Part shown: positions 41,443 to 53,450 of the stretch, piece by piece
Layout: each line of letters begins with the position of its first letter
How positions within the stretch are numbered: the stretch's first letter is position 1
NCBI GenBank assembly: GCA_047967505.1
Contig: CM106539.1
Origin: Dipteris shenzhenensis
Taxonomy: Eukaryota > Polypodiophyta > Polypodiopsida > Gleicheniales
Reading direction: 5' to 3' (one strand)
Length of the DNA: 64,000 bases
Notes under the pieces: model-generated
Databases searched by the model: none
Seen by the model: only the letters and a program-made list of their open reading frames with translations
What the model was told of the DNA's origin: nothing
Position numbers and translations under genes: made by a program

Positions 41443-42417
41443 TCATGACCTTGGTCTTGCCAAGGTTGACCTCCAAATCATGGGATAAACAAAAAGCTTG
41501 CAGTGCATCCAGGTGTAGCTGGAGCCCCTCGGGTGTGGAGACAAGAGTGCCACATCATCTGCATAAAGAAGAATCATGATGATGATCCCGGCAAGTGAGC
41601 AACCGGTCCCTCCGAACGTCCCCATGAAAGTCTCAAGCTCATCAATGTAGAGGCCAAACAGGGTCGGTGATAAGGGACAACCCTGTTTGACCCCTATGGT
41701 ACTCAGGATCTCATCTATCCAACCTGCGCTTGTATGAACTCGGCCTGAGACTCTCTCATACAGTGCCATGACTGCCCAGATGATCTCCTGATCAAATCCC
41801 AGTGTCTATAGGTGTGTGATAAGACGAGCTCGAGGTACTGTGTCCAAGGCTTTGCGGAAATCCACAAAGCAACAGTATACCCTCTCCTTCCGTGATCTGG
41901 CCTCCTCAATGACACTCCTGAGTGTGAGTATGTGATCCATAGTCCCATGGTCTCACCTGAAACTGGCCTGACCCTCTGCTCTGAGCCCTCTCATCTCTGC
42001 GAAAAGGCTAACCGAGGCGATGCATCCAATACAGCTACATAGATCTTGGACATCACATGTCCAAGCATGATAGTCCTGTAGTTACTCGGGTCCATGGGAT
42101 CTCCCACCTTATGGATGGGGGTGATGGCATTGAGTGTCCAAGTGCGGGGGAAGCCAAGGCAAACAGCGTCATTGAATAGCTTTGCTAGGATCGGGGCTAA
42201 CGTCATTGAATAGCTTTGCTAGGATCGGGGCTAACGTGTCGATCCCATATGCGATAAACTCAGTGCATAGCCCCTCGTGATCCTTAGCTTGGCCATTGTG
42301 CAGTTTCAATGTCGCGTCCTTGACTCCCCCTCTGGTGAACAATGTGCAAGTGGTGGGACGAGGTGTGTATGAGGTCTGGAGTAGGCTCGTGTGGGACATC
42401 ATATAGATGGTGTGCAT
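41443..42417 (-). pseudogene. LINE copy E reverse transcriptase
   Basis: Frames 42169-42417 (FTRGGVKDATLKLHNGQAKD), 41991-42206 (FPRTWTLNAITPIHKVGDPM) and 41443-41769 (GVKQGCPLSPTLFGLYIDEL, LLYADDVALL). A TAG replaces a conserved position near the GFRR segment, and a 34-bp tandem duplication (about 42167-42234) shifts the frame near the LAKLFND segment. Confidence 0.65.
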
Positions 42418-42625
42418 ACGTGTGCCAGACTCTCATGTCGGTGAGGGGTGATGGGGACCTACGCTCAAGGAATATCCGCCAAAAATCCTTAGAGTTGTTG
42501 CTGTACAAGATGTGCAACAGCTCCTTCTCATTTTGACGAAGAAAAGCCTGCTTCTTCCGATGTACGAGATGTCGATACCTGCGTACCGTGTCTGGTGTGT
42601 TCGGGAGGTGACATACGGTTTCAAG

Positions 42626-43740
42626 TCAGAGCTGTCGACGATAAGCCTTGCACTCCACATCGTACCAATTGTTGCAGGGTACAGAACCAAGAGGTGGTGG
42701 TCTAGTGGACCGTGTGGTATGGGGAAAGATTTGGAGGGCAGCCTCGTGGAGTGTGCGACTAATCAGGGCAGCACGGTCCTCTATGAGTGGTATGTGATCG
42801 ATGTAGTTTAGGAGACTGTTTAGGTGTCCAGGGTAGGCCGATGAGAGGCTATGATCAAAGTGTATGTCGTGGAAGGTGTCGTGCTTCCTATGTGGTGTGT
42901 GTGGTGTGGCTAAGCGTGGGGTGGTGATAGTGAAGAATAGGTATGTGTGATCAGCTCCCGGAGGGAGTGGTGCTACGTGAAGTCGGTGATACATGAAGTG
43001 AAGGTAGGGGATCCCATGATGTAATCTACTACACTAGTGCCCCCCCGTGTGGGAAGCAAGTAAAACCACCTGAGGAGGGCCATAGGTCGAGCCTGTTGTA
43101 GATGATGAGATCATGCATCCTGCCCAAATCAAGGAGCGCGTGTCCATATGGTGTAATAGGCCCGTGTCGGTCCGATGAGGTCTTGGTCATACATGCTCCG
43201 TCTAGGTCCATGTCTGGCAGCATGATAGAGTTGTCTCGGAAGTTCAGGAGTGGTGCCTGTCGCGTACTCGTCCTGGCCCAACAAGGAGAACTTCCCCGCA
43301 GGCTGAAAGTTCTGGGATATCCTGATGTAAGGGTGCATATGTCGATGTCTCACCCTCTTCTCGTGCCACTCTGGTGAAGTGGGATGTGTCTGGCGGGAAG
43401 TAGCATATTGCTATGAAAAGGTCACGGGTATCTGTGTGTTGGATCCGGATCCATGGATCCACATGAATCAGGAGTGTGTGTCCTTCTCAATGGAGATGGC
43501 TCCAGCGAGGGAAGACCTGTACAATACTGTAACCCCGCTTGATCCTCGGATGACTCGTGTATCCCTCGTCTCATCCCTGAAGGCTGACTCCCATGTGTAG
43601 CCACTGACTATCGGTAGTGGACGCTCTGGGCTTTGGTGCGTCTCTGTGTAAAAGACTATGTCTCGTCCTGTATAAGACTCCGAGAAGTTCCCTGGGTCTC
43701 TGACCATAAGGTACCGTTACAGTTCCAAATGGTGCAATCT
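42626..43740 (-). pseudogene. LINE copy E endonuclease
   Basis: Segments in order: IWNCNGTLWS (about 43730), ATHGSQPSGMRR, FIAICYFPPDTSHF (43244-43462), EVLLV with the damaged GDFNAR loop, YGHALLDLGRMHDLIIYN and GGFTCFPHGG (43029-43223), PGADHTYLFFTI with the terminal Asp-His (42626-42994), then NNWYDVECKAYRRQL. Several frames, so inactive. Confidence 0.65.
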
Positions 43741-45014
43741 AGGGTCTCGAAAACCTGAGTCTCATAGGCCCCGTCTCCCTAGGGGGTACGGGTGGGAGCC
43801 CGACGGGTGTCGGTCAACAACCTACCATCTCGGACCATGGCCCATTTTTCCTCCTTGCGGGCAACATCCCGCTGCTGCAGAAGAACTCGTTGCTCCTCAA
43901 TCTGTAGTGGTGTCAAGTCCTTGTCCATGGACTCGTAGAGAGGCTCGGCTCGGAGTGTCGCTAGTCAAGCATGTGAATCTATGAAGCGAATGACTAGGGG
44001 CTGCTCTCAGTTGGGATCTCTCCCAACACGCCATGCTCCCTCTATGCCATGGTCGGGGACCCCCATGGTGGTGGTCACAAAGGTGATCGCCTCCTCCATG
44101 GGCGTCGTAGTGGTGCTGGTGCTGTCTTGCGTGATCCCTCATATCCGGATGTCGAGGGCCTTCGAAGCCCTCTACTGCTGCTCCTATATGGCGGCTGAAA
44201 CGGTTGCCTTTGCAGGCTCCCATTTTGCCATGTCCACCCATCTAGTCGTCTCTGCTATAGCCGACTGTAGCGTGGCTATCTGTGCCTCCATCTTTGTGAT
44301 TGGGGTCCCTCTAGGCGCTGCTCTGAGGGTCCCGAGCTCCTCTCGAAGCTATGTGATGTCGTGTCTGAGTCCCTGGATAAGGGTGCCCTGCTCGTGTATA
44401 ATGCGGGCATGCTCCTGGGTGTATCGGGCCTGCTCCTGGGTGTAATGTGTCAGCTCTGCCTGATGGGCCCGGATGCTGTGTGTCTTAGCCAATAGGGAGT
44501 CCCAAGCATCTGGCGGGGGCCTAAGATGTCCTGGTCCAAGTGGGAACTAGATCTTGAGAGGGGTTGGAATGAAGGTGGGCTGCTGAGGTTGTACTGAGAG
44601 TGGGGATAGTATGATCTGGGCGGGGGAGTGATATGTAGGAGTAGTGAGGTCAGACGAGGTGATGAAGGGTGGCTGATTGAGAGATAGAGGTGATACGAGG
44701 GGAAAGTACTATGGAGCCATGGCTGATGGAGCCAATGGTGAGGCTACTAGAGAGGAGACCTGTGATGATGATGCAGGACGGGGGGAGGAGAGAGGTGGCG
44801 TAGATGATGAGGCGGATGATGGTGGTGAAATAGTGGTGGTAACCATAGAGGGCGAGGATGTGGTGAGCGGCATGGGCTTTGGGTGGGCCCCTTTCTTCTG
44901 GGCCGCGGTGCTGTCCATTGTCAAACCGCTCCGGTTGCTGCATTTGTTGAAGTTCTCTAGATTGAGTTGCTTTTGTGTTTTCGCCTTGTCACCATTCCCC
45001 TTCCCCATCTCCAC
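43741..45014 (-). pseudogene. LINE copy E ORF1-like protein
   Basis: The start is MEMGKGNGDKAKTQKQLNLE at 45014, with NRSGLTMDS shared with copy D. A Ser/Pro-rich region (44709-44920) follows, then a Gln/Glu-rich helix (YTQEQARYTQEHARII near 44410), a second helix with TKMEAQIATLQSAI, and the L1 ORF1p-like domain with EGAWRVGRDPN and PLVIRF (about 44000), SMDKDLTPLQIEEQRVLLQQ and MVRDGRLLT (about 43830-43930). The frame then leads into DCTIWNCNGTLWS of the endonuclease. Several CAG-to-TAG stops interrupt it. Confidence 0.6.
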
Positions 45015-45124
45015 GCATATGCAGATTTGGATCGAGGGGTCTCCCGCCTAGTCTCCTGTCCTCATCCCCCCATTCCCTTCATTATGGGGGCAAAGAAGGG
45101 ACTGCAGGAGGTCGAAGCTGCTGT

Positions 45125-45276
45125 TTCCCCCCCCCCCCCCCCCCCTTGGGAAAAAAACGGGGGGGGGGGAGGGGGGGGTAGCGAGGGGGTACGGAGGGGG
45201 TAGCGGGGGGTTAGCAGAGGGGGTAGCAGGGGGTAGAGAGGGGTAGTGGGGGGGTTAGCAGAGGGGGTAGCGGGGG

Positions 45277-45315
<39 letters not shown>

Positions 45316-45595
45316 GCGGGGGGGGGTTAGCGAGAGGATAGTGAAGTAGTGGGGGGGTAGCGAGGTAGCGGGGGGGTTGGCAAGAAGGGTAGCAGGGGGT
45401 AGCGAGGTAGCGGGGGGGTTAGCAGAGGGGGTAGGTAGCAGAGGGGGTAGCGGAGGGGGTTAGCGAGGGGGTAGCGGGGGGTAGCAGGGGTAGTGGAGGG
45501 TGTAGCGGGGGGTGTTAGCAGAGGTAGCGGGGGGGGTAGCAGAGGTAGCAAGGGGGTACAAAGGGGTTAGCGGATGGGGCAATGCAGGGAGAGAT
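45125..45595. repeat. G-rich minisatellite with GA and homopolymer tracts
   Basis: Units of GGGGGTAGC(GA) type over about 430 bp, a (GA)n run at about 45277-45310 and a run of about 19 C at 45127. Open frames are compositional. Confidence 0.85.
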
Positions 45596-45600
45596 CAGGA

Positions 45601-46087
45601 CAGAGAGAGTGCATTCAACTAGCACAGCCTTAACAAGTCAAAGCCTTTTGAATCTTGCTGAACTTATTTGATGTTGACTTTTAAGATGACCAACCAATGG
45701 TCCAATAATTGCTCTTTTATGATACGAGTTTTGGAGGCAGAGCAATTTTAGATGCGTAGATCTAGCTTGCATAGAGTACCATCATGAATCATTGCTGTAT
45801 TGCAGATTGGATATCCAAATATGCTTGGATGATTTTTGCTATCATGTGATCTCTGCATTAGTTGGCCAGAGAATACACATAACACCTGAAATTTTTGTTG
45901 GTACTATTAAAATAATATAACAGGGTTGAAGGGATTCAGGCCGACTGTATGGGTGTTATGAATTGTTGTTCTGGCAAGTGCTATCAGTTGGTTTTAGAGG
46001 CACTGTTGCTATCCTCAAATTGCTATAATAGAAGGGGAAATAGGCTAAAATTGCAGGGGTTTGGACAGTGTTGGCACTAGGGTTGTT
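45601..46087. other. no gene recognised
   Basis: AT-rich DNA without a supported ORF or repeat. Confidence 0.4.
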
Positions 46088-46315
46088 TCAGCAGAAAGGG
46101 CTTGAAGCATGTTTCGAGAAAGTATAAAATTGTTTCTATTGTACCTTATGTTTGATGTGACATCTCTACACAGCTCTCCTGCTTCCTCTTACCCATGCAC
46201 ACACACTCTCTCTCTCCTACACTCTCTGTGTCTCCTTTCCCCTTTGATTTCCTTGCTCCTGATGTTCTATCCCCTTCTCTACCATGCCCGATCCCCCTCT
46301 TCTTACATTGCTATC
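46088..46315 (+). repeat. LTR-like relic related to 12140-12402
   Basis: Shares TTTGATGTGACATCT and the TC-rich leader (CACTCTCTCTCTC, CTGTGTCTC) with the segment at 12140. It ends TTCTTACA before TTGCTATCTGAGC, a degraded tRNA-Met primer site. Downstream sequence to about 46700 shows no convincing gag. Confidence 0.4.
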
Positions 46316-48204
46316 TGAGCATTTTCTGTTGGTCTTGAATTTTCCACTCTGCTCTCCTTTTACTTTTCAGCCTTCTTCACATCTGCCCGCAGGTATCATT
46401 CTTTGATGGCAACTCATGTTGCACTTTTGTAAGTCAGAGTCACACTTGAAACAGCAGTCCACAATGCCTAATTGTGGAGTTCCCTCTGCCCTGTCCGTTG
46501 TAGTTTGCCCATCTTTCCTATGGTCGTCCTAGCTTTTCTACTCTTGAGCCACATCAACAAGCAAGCGACACTGAGTTGCAATGGAGGGCCACTGCTACCT
46601 ACAGAGGTGCTCCTATGTTTCGCCACATGTGGTTGCCCTCTAAGGAGGCCAATGACACATTTACAACACTACAAATCTTACACCTAGAGAGCAATTGGCA
46701 AAAATGCCGAGGATAGCTAAGTTTAACTCACTCCCTAAGAGTTTATTCTATGTCATGCAGCTTGACTGTGGCCTTGCATCACCTAGCTTCTTCCCACTCA
46801 GGGTTTTGTGAAAGACATTGGTACAAAAGATGAGACCCACTTCCTCTATTGCCACCTTTTCTTAGATGAGGAAGGAGAGTCAGTCCTTAACTAGGGGAAT
46901 CAAGACTGAACAAAGCTATTGTGCTTCCTTAGCGAAGATCTCATTAAGACAAGTTTCCTAATACATATGAAGTACTTTTTGTAGTGCCCCCATGAAGGAA
47001 TTTTCCAACAATCAAAACCACTATATTCCAAATATTAACCAACAAATTTGTTACTATGTGCATCAAGTTTCATACATATGATACATTATGTGCTCGTGGC
47101 ACCACCATGGAGGTAAAAGATAATGTCTATGTAAAAGCTTTACATATGATTAAGAAGCAAAAGTTAGAAGCCCATTTCGGGTTGCATTTTCAAAGAGGGG
47201 AATTTGGCTAATTATTCTCACTTGTCATTTACATATCATCCAACCTTGTAAACATCTGAAGAAAGTATTGCTACATCCAAATTAATGGCAACATCATGCC
47301 CCACTTGTGCTTAATATTTCCATGTCCTTTGATAGTTTGTATGACATACCCAACTAGCCTATACGTGATCTTAATGACATCACACATCCCACTTGATCCG
47401 CAATCTTATACCAATTCTCATCTTAAAGGCACTATCCAAATAGCTATAGAATGGCATAGAAAAGGATGTTGAGTATCTCTAGGCATGACTTATAATCCGC
47501 AATTGGAAGCTATCTACCATAATCTTGGCCATTTTTGGCAAAAGCTTTTAGGAAGCTTTGGCCATCAACATGGTTATATGAATCCAAAAAATGGTGTATG
47601 GAAGCAACTACCATCAAATCGACAAAGTATATGGATTAGCATTGGAGATCATATCAATGAGTATACTTAGCAAGAGAGTATGCAAATGATAGGATACATA
47701 GCCTTCTAATGGGAGCAAAACCACCCTAGATCACATCTTCAAACTACACACTATCATAGAGCACTAACACTAGGTATATTATTTATATGTGGTCTTCACA
47801 ACCATGACTTATATCATATCTGTGAAATCTACAAATTGAACAAGAGTTCATTTGGGCAATGATGCTTCATATGAGATGGTTGCATGCAAGGTTGATAATG
47901 CTTGGGCCATGTTTGAGGGGGTGGTCAGTACTCATAATTAATTAGCCTCTGTAAAAAAAATGCGTTGAGGTGTGTTATTCGAATGCACACATACTTGATG
48001 GGCACGATACTTTTGAGGGGTCATCCTTTGCCAATATCAATGTTCTTATGTTGTTTTATACTAATGTCAAATATTGGTCCTAGACACGGAAAAGGGCATA
48101 CAAAGGCACTTGGAAGAACTATAGGGGTTTTCTGATAGCTATAATATGATCTATGATGCTTTGAACATCATCTTAAACAAAAGATAACTCGATTATGAGA
48201 CAAC
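46316..48204. other. no gene recognised; AT-rich anonymous DNA
   Basis: About 1.9 kb in which I see no domain, RNA gene or clear repeat. It may include decayed retroelement sequence after the LTR-like relic. Confidence 0.4.
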
Positions 48205-48852
48205 ATTAGGAAAAAAGGGAGCTTATTTTGGGGCCTTTTAGGATTTAGAAAAATAGGCTCTCGACCAATCAGAAGAGGGCCAACATAACGTTGGAAAAAT
48301 ACCAAAAACCATGTAAAAATATGAAATAAGTCATATTCAAAATCTTTTTCTTTTATTATGTTTGACATACGTGATCTTCAAAAGATGTTTTTTTACGCTG
48401 AATTTTATGATTCTGACATTGCCAGTGCATTCGGAGCGGGGCCAAAATCCCCAAATCGACCTTGGAGACATCGGAAACTGACGCTTAGAGGCTTGAAAAA
48501 TGGCAAAAATGCTCAGAATGGGAGATTTGCACAAAAATGCGATTTGGTCAGTTGGCATTTCGAACATTTTTGCCATTTTTCGGGCCTCTGAGCATCAGTT
48601 TTGGGTGTCTCCAAGGTTGATTTCGGGGTTTTGGTCTCGCTCCGGACGCGCTGGCGATGTTAGAATCATAAAATTCTATGCAAAAAATCAAGGATCTTAT
48701 ATATGCATTTAATGTGAAGCCTACGTACTAGATTGACATTTTTGCAATAAGTATCTGTATTTCATGGCATTTCCCATATTTTGAGTGCAACAAAAATAGA
48801 TAAATAGTGAATTTCTTAGAGGGCCCCAAAATGAGTTTCCTTCTTTCCTAAT
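48205..48852. mobile_element. foldback (long inverted-repeat) element
   Basis: Outer ends ATTAGGAAAAAAGGGAGC (48205) and CTTTCCTAAT (ends 48852) are inverted, with matching GGGGCC stretches next to them. An inner hairpin has ends GAATTTTATGATTC (48400-48413) and its exact complement GAATCATAAAATTC (48664-48677). Arms of roughly 100 bp (CAGTGCATTCGGAGCGGGG against CTCCGGACGCGCTGG) surround a loop with AATGCGATTTGG. No coding potential. A partial relative lies at 61475-61860. Confidence 0.7.
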
Positions 48853-48877
48853 GGGGAGCAACAAATGAGGCCTAGAT

Positions 48878-49455
48878 ATACCATGAAAATAGTTGTTCAA
48901 GTACAACTAATTAGAGACATGCAACAAGATTGATAGTAGGGAAGTGCCACTTCTAAACACCACTTTCATTGTATACAAATGAAGTCATTGTATTTGATTC
49001 ATGGATATTCCCAATGGCATTATATGTGGACACATTTTAGGTAGCAGTCCTACAATATGATAAATGAAATGATATCAATGAGGGTACATGTCACAATGCT
49101 CCCACTTCATTCAGAGTAAGCAATTCAACCTAGATAGAGGCTTTTCACATTCATGCAATTAGAGACATGCAACAAAATTATGGGGGGAGGTGCTACTATA
49201 CCATGAAAATAGTTGTTTAAGCACAACTAATTAGAGACATGCAACAACATTGATGGGGAGGTGCCACTTCTAAACCCCACTTTGATTGTATACAAATGAA
49301 GTCACTCTATTTGATTCATGGCTATTCCCTATGGCATTGTATGTGGGCACATTTTGGGTAGCAGTCCTACAATATGATAAATGACATGATATCAATGAGG
49401 ATATATGTCACAATGCTCCCACTTCATTCAGAGTAAGCAATTCAACCTAGCTAGC
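48878..49455. repeat. tandem duplication of about 319 bp
   Basis: ATACCATGAAAATAGTTGTT begins near 48878 and again near 49199. Both copies continue with ACATGCAACA, GGTGCCACTTCTAAAC or a close variant, and GTAGCAGTCCTACAATATG. Confidence 0.8.
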
Positions 49456-49804
49456 ACAGTTTGCTATGACACATTTGTCTAGTAGCATTTCCTTTTGGAT
49501 CATCACTTAAGTCACTCATGAACATTGATAGTTAAAAGGAGGTAGATAGAGGCTTTCCAAATTCATGCAACTTGCCATATCTAGGGGATGAGGAAATTTA
49601 GCATGCACGAATGCCAACATGGATTCATTTACATGGTATGTACAAAAAACACTCTCATTCTTAATAATACTTGATGGTTGCACCGTAACGTACTTCACTC
49701 ACGATAAGATTTGCATGACTATTAGGATGATTGTGGAAAGTAATATTGATGAGATCAGATTGTGTCTCATCACATTGATTGAAGATAGTGGAGCCACTTT
49801 GACA

Positions 49805-50095
49805 TTCACATTAACATGGAACAACTTTGTGTCTCATCATATTGATTGACGATAGTGGGATGACATGAGAGTTTAGCCAGATGAGTACACCATTACATAC
49901 AATTCACATTGACATGGAACAACTTTGTGTCTCATCACATTGATTAAAGATAGTGGCTTGACATGAGAGTATAGCCAAATGAGTACACCATCGCATACAA
50001 TTCACATTGAAACAGAACAACTTTGTGTCTCATTACATGATTGAAGATAGTGGCATGACATGAAAGTTTAGCTAGATGAGTACACCAAAAATTGA
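49805..50095. repeat. three copies of a 98-bp tandem repeat
   Basis: AACTTTGTGTCTCAT begins at 49823, 49921 and 50019. Each unit also contains GATAGTGG, GACATGA and GATGAGTACACCA-like segments. Confidence 0.85.
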
Positions 50096-51261
50096 GGCTT
50101 TTGTCATTGCTTTTCACATGCATGAGGGGGAGAATGTAAGGTCACTACCCCTACTTGTTTGCCTTAGGTCTCCATAGCATGAGTCATATCGCTATATACT
50201 ATGGTCAAACTCATGTGCTCCTCTTTGTCTCCAACGGCACCAAACATGTTGGTAGAACTATGAGGCATGGTTAAAGAGAAAACTTGACAAAAAAGAATTT
50301 CCCTTCCATAGTCCTCATAGAGTGGACATAATGAAGGTATTGGGGATGCTCAATCCATTAATGCATGGATGTGATATCCCCATTTTCATTCACCACATGA
50401 TGTGTCAAGATAGAGGTATCGTAATGTCATGTCAGACTGTAAGGCACTATGGACCTCCAATAATTTTTATAGATGCTCATCTCACTTACAAGGACACGAT
50501 TGATCACCCAACATTGGACAAACATTCAATGCACCATTATTTTTCATTGTTTAGTTTCTTACTTTTCAAAATTCTGTAGGCACACTATCTCCCTCAACCT
50601 TAGGTCATCTAGGTCACACAATGTATCTACTTGTTAGTCTCATAGTCCTACTACATTAAACATTTGCAATGTTAACAAGCAACGACCCCCTCCCCCCCCC
50701 CCCCCCCCCCATCTTCCTTCTTCCCCCCAATCTCATCTCTATCAATCTTTGCAAAAGTAGTGCTATCATATTATAGTGCAAAACTAGTGCTATCATATTA
50801 TAGTATTCATTTACAAGGGCTGAGAGAGTCTATTCATGCAAGAAGAATAAGGCCAATTAACGAAAATTGCAAGAAGAGGGACCCAATGTACTTTATTCCA
50901 TTGACTTGATTGTAGACAAGATGTGCACACGGCTTCTGGAACTATTATGACAAATCATTGAAGTGGGAGTGACACTCTTCCTCTCTTTCTTTGACAAGGA
51001 AGATAAACTGTAGCAGGATTCCATCCAATCCCTCATTTCTGGAGAGGTTTTGGGGTTCTTCAATTTGCTATCTTTGCAAACTCTTCAATTCACCATCTTT
51101 ACCAAGACGATTATTCTTTGCACAACCTTCGAGCTTTGGCTATGTCTATCTCCCCATCTTCCATGCCTTCGAGCTCAAGGCTATAGCGTCATGCTTCCCT
51201 CGTCTTCCTTTGCCTAGGTCTCCATTACTACAATGCCCTACATGCCTTCTCCTTTGTTTAA
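50096..51261. other. no gene recognised
   Basis: AT-rich DNA with a C-run at about 50693-50710 and a 25-bp duplication around TAGTGCTATCATATTATAG (about 50758-50802). No domain seen. Confidence 0.4.
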
Positions 51262-52921
51262 TCCCTTTAATGAAGTGGTTTGCTTGGGGTTTCCACGAAT
51301 CTAGACCATTAACACTATCTCACCCATCCACAAGGTAGGGTATCCCATGAGCCCAAAGAACTATAGGACCATTATGATTGGACATGTCACGCCCAAGATT
51401 TATGCATCAGTGCTTCGAGATCAATCGATTCGCAGAGTGTCAAGGACTTAGAGCAGCAAGACATGCCAGATTTAAGCGAGATCATGGGACCATGGATCAC
51501 ATTCTCACGCTTAGGTGTATCATCGAGGAGGTGAGGGCATAGAAGCAAAGGGTTTAATGTTGCTTTGTGGACTTCCGCAAAGAATTTGATACGATCCCGA
51601 GAGCCTACCTCCTCCGGCACCTACACCATTTGGGTTATGGCCCAGAGATCATTTGGGCTATCATGGCACTTTACGAGAGAGCCTCAGGCAGAGTCCGAGT
51701 AGGGCCAGGGTGGACAGAGGAGATCATGAGCACTATTGGGGTCAAACAAGGGTGTCCTTTATCACCTACCTTGTTTGGCCTCTACATTGACGAACTCAAG
51801 ACAGTGATGCAAACACAGGGGGATGGATGCTCTCTTGTTGGCACTCTGATCTAGATATTGCTATATGCAGATGATGTGTCACTTTTTTCTCCCTCAGTAG
51901 AGGGGCTGTAGAGACACCTTGATGCACTACACTCCTTTTGTGAGTCTCATGATTTGAAGGTCAACCTTGGTAAAACCAGGGTTATGGTCTTCAATACATC
52001 TCGAACCGTCATGCATTAGGAGCAATTCACGTTTGATGGGTCACCTGTTGAGATAGTTTCATCATCCACGTATCTAGGGGTTGTGAGATAGTTTCATCAT
52101 CCACGTATCTGGGGGTTTTCTCCAGACCCATCTTCACTATGAGACCCTCTATGCAGGCCTGCCTAGGTAGGGGACACACTTCACTGGCCAGACTAGAGAG
52201 ACAGTGCTTCCACTCGCACTTTCACGATCCACGGACCAACGGGTTGCTTTTTGACTCCTTGGTCCGCCCAGTGAGGATGTATGGGAGCCCTTGTTGGGGG
52301 CAAACTTGTCAGATACAAAGTGGGATAGTGTGGAGCAGCTATAGGTTCTCATGCTATCACGGATGATTCATGGTAAGCCGTTAGTTCCTCACCAAATCAT
52401 TCAGGCTGAGTTTGGGTCATCCCCATTACAACTAGATGCTACATTTCAGGTCATCATGTATTTGCACCGAGTCAGGGAGTACAAGGACTACACTTATGGG
52501 GCAATAGACTACCTTGGCTAGCTTTGTCCTCCTCTATGGCACTTTCAGCAAGGGGGGACCAGAGATGCTCGTATGCATGCACTGAGAGGTGGTTTGAGTG
52601 GCTAGGGCTCCACATGGATAGACTTCCTCCCTTCCAGTACAATATGGATGCTCCATTTTCTCCCCTCTTGTCACACGAGGTCAACCAAGTAATCAATGAG
52701 GATCTCTTACAGCTACACACATTGCGGACCTGGTTAGGACTTAGCGAGCTCCCAGTGAAGCTCAGCTTCTATAGAGATCACTGCTTGCACATCATAGAGG
52801 AGGGTTTCATCAACCCACTAGGATATACGCAGATCCACCTACCCCTCATTGAGGATCTCTATTGGGCAGTTCTAGGAATCTTCACATAGACTTCGTATTG
52901 AGAGCGGCAGAACAGAGGGCA
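51262..52921 (+). mobile_element. LINE, copy F (both ends truncated)
   Basis: It begins near the RT-flank segment FNEVVCLGF (CTTTAATGAAGTGG) and covers TISPIHKVGYPMSPKNYRTI, FVDFRKEFDTIPRAY, GVKQGCPLSPTLFGLYIDEL (51567-51854), the YADDVSL segment, LARLERQCFHSHFHDPRT and FQYNMDAPFSPLLS (52524-52889). Homology stops at about 52921 where the AT-rich repeat begins, so the 3' UTR is missing. A tandem duplication of about 36 bp (TAGTTTCATCATCCACGTATCT) lies near 52050-52115. Closest to copies A and D. Confidence 0.75.
51567..51854 (+). pseudogene. LINE copy F reverse transcriptase fragment
   Basis: 95 codons with MDFRKEFDTIPRAYLLRHL (motif A), MALYERASGRVRV and IGVKQGCPLSPTLFGLYIDEL (motif B). TAG stops it after VGTLI, just before the YADD segment, where CAG is expected (IQI or IQILLYADD in copy D). 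Confidence 0.65.
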
Positions 52922-53004
52922 TAATAATTTTTCCTATTATTTCCATTTTTGCTAAATTTCTTTATTTTTTTCTAAATATTTCGTAATCTTTGCATATTTT
53001 CTCC

Positions 53005-53051
<47 letters not shown>

Positions 53052-53450
53052 AGTATTCTAAATTCTTCAAATTAAAAATTTTAATTATTTACCCTTTAAA
53101 AGGTTTTTTAAGTTCCTTTTTTATCCTTCATTTATTCCCTACTATGTACCTTAATTCTCCTTATTTTTTCTTCAGTCCCTTAAAATTTGTTTATTACTTT
53201 ATTTTTTTAAAATTCCCTTATATATATATATATTTTTAGCGATTTACTTACATTTTTTCTAGGCATTATTACTTCCTTTCTACGAAATTTTAATTCTATT
53301 TTTTATCCCTCTATTATTTAATTTAGTTATCCTTAAACCACCTCACCCCCCCCCCTAACCCCACTACTGTAACCCCCACAAAAACCCCCCTCAACTTTCA
53401 AACTCCCAGTATTGTAATATTAATTATAACCCCCTCCCTATGTTTTTTAC
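52922..53450. repeat. AT/pyrimidine-rich repeat A, copy 1
   Basis: Matches 55808-56390 in direct orientation: ATTTTTCCTATTATTTCC, TTTTTGCTAAATTTCTTT, a TC run, CCCTTTAAAAGGTTTTT and a final AATATTAATTATAA. Confidence 0.85.

Larger units (their letters stand above)
39768..45600 (-). mobile_element. long LINE, copy E (near full length)
   Basis: The least interrupted LINE: 3' signature at 39768 (AAATTTTATTAGAGTCTTCGG), C-terminal domain, RT (41443-42417), endonuclease (42626-43740), ORF1 (43740-45014) and a C-rich leader to about 45600. Copies 1 and B derive from the same subfamily (shared ETFMG and LEPRELPVKL segments). Stops are scattered through all domains, and a 34-bp tandem duplication lies at about 42167-42234, so it is dead. 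Confidence 0.75.
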
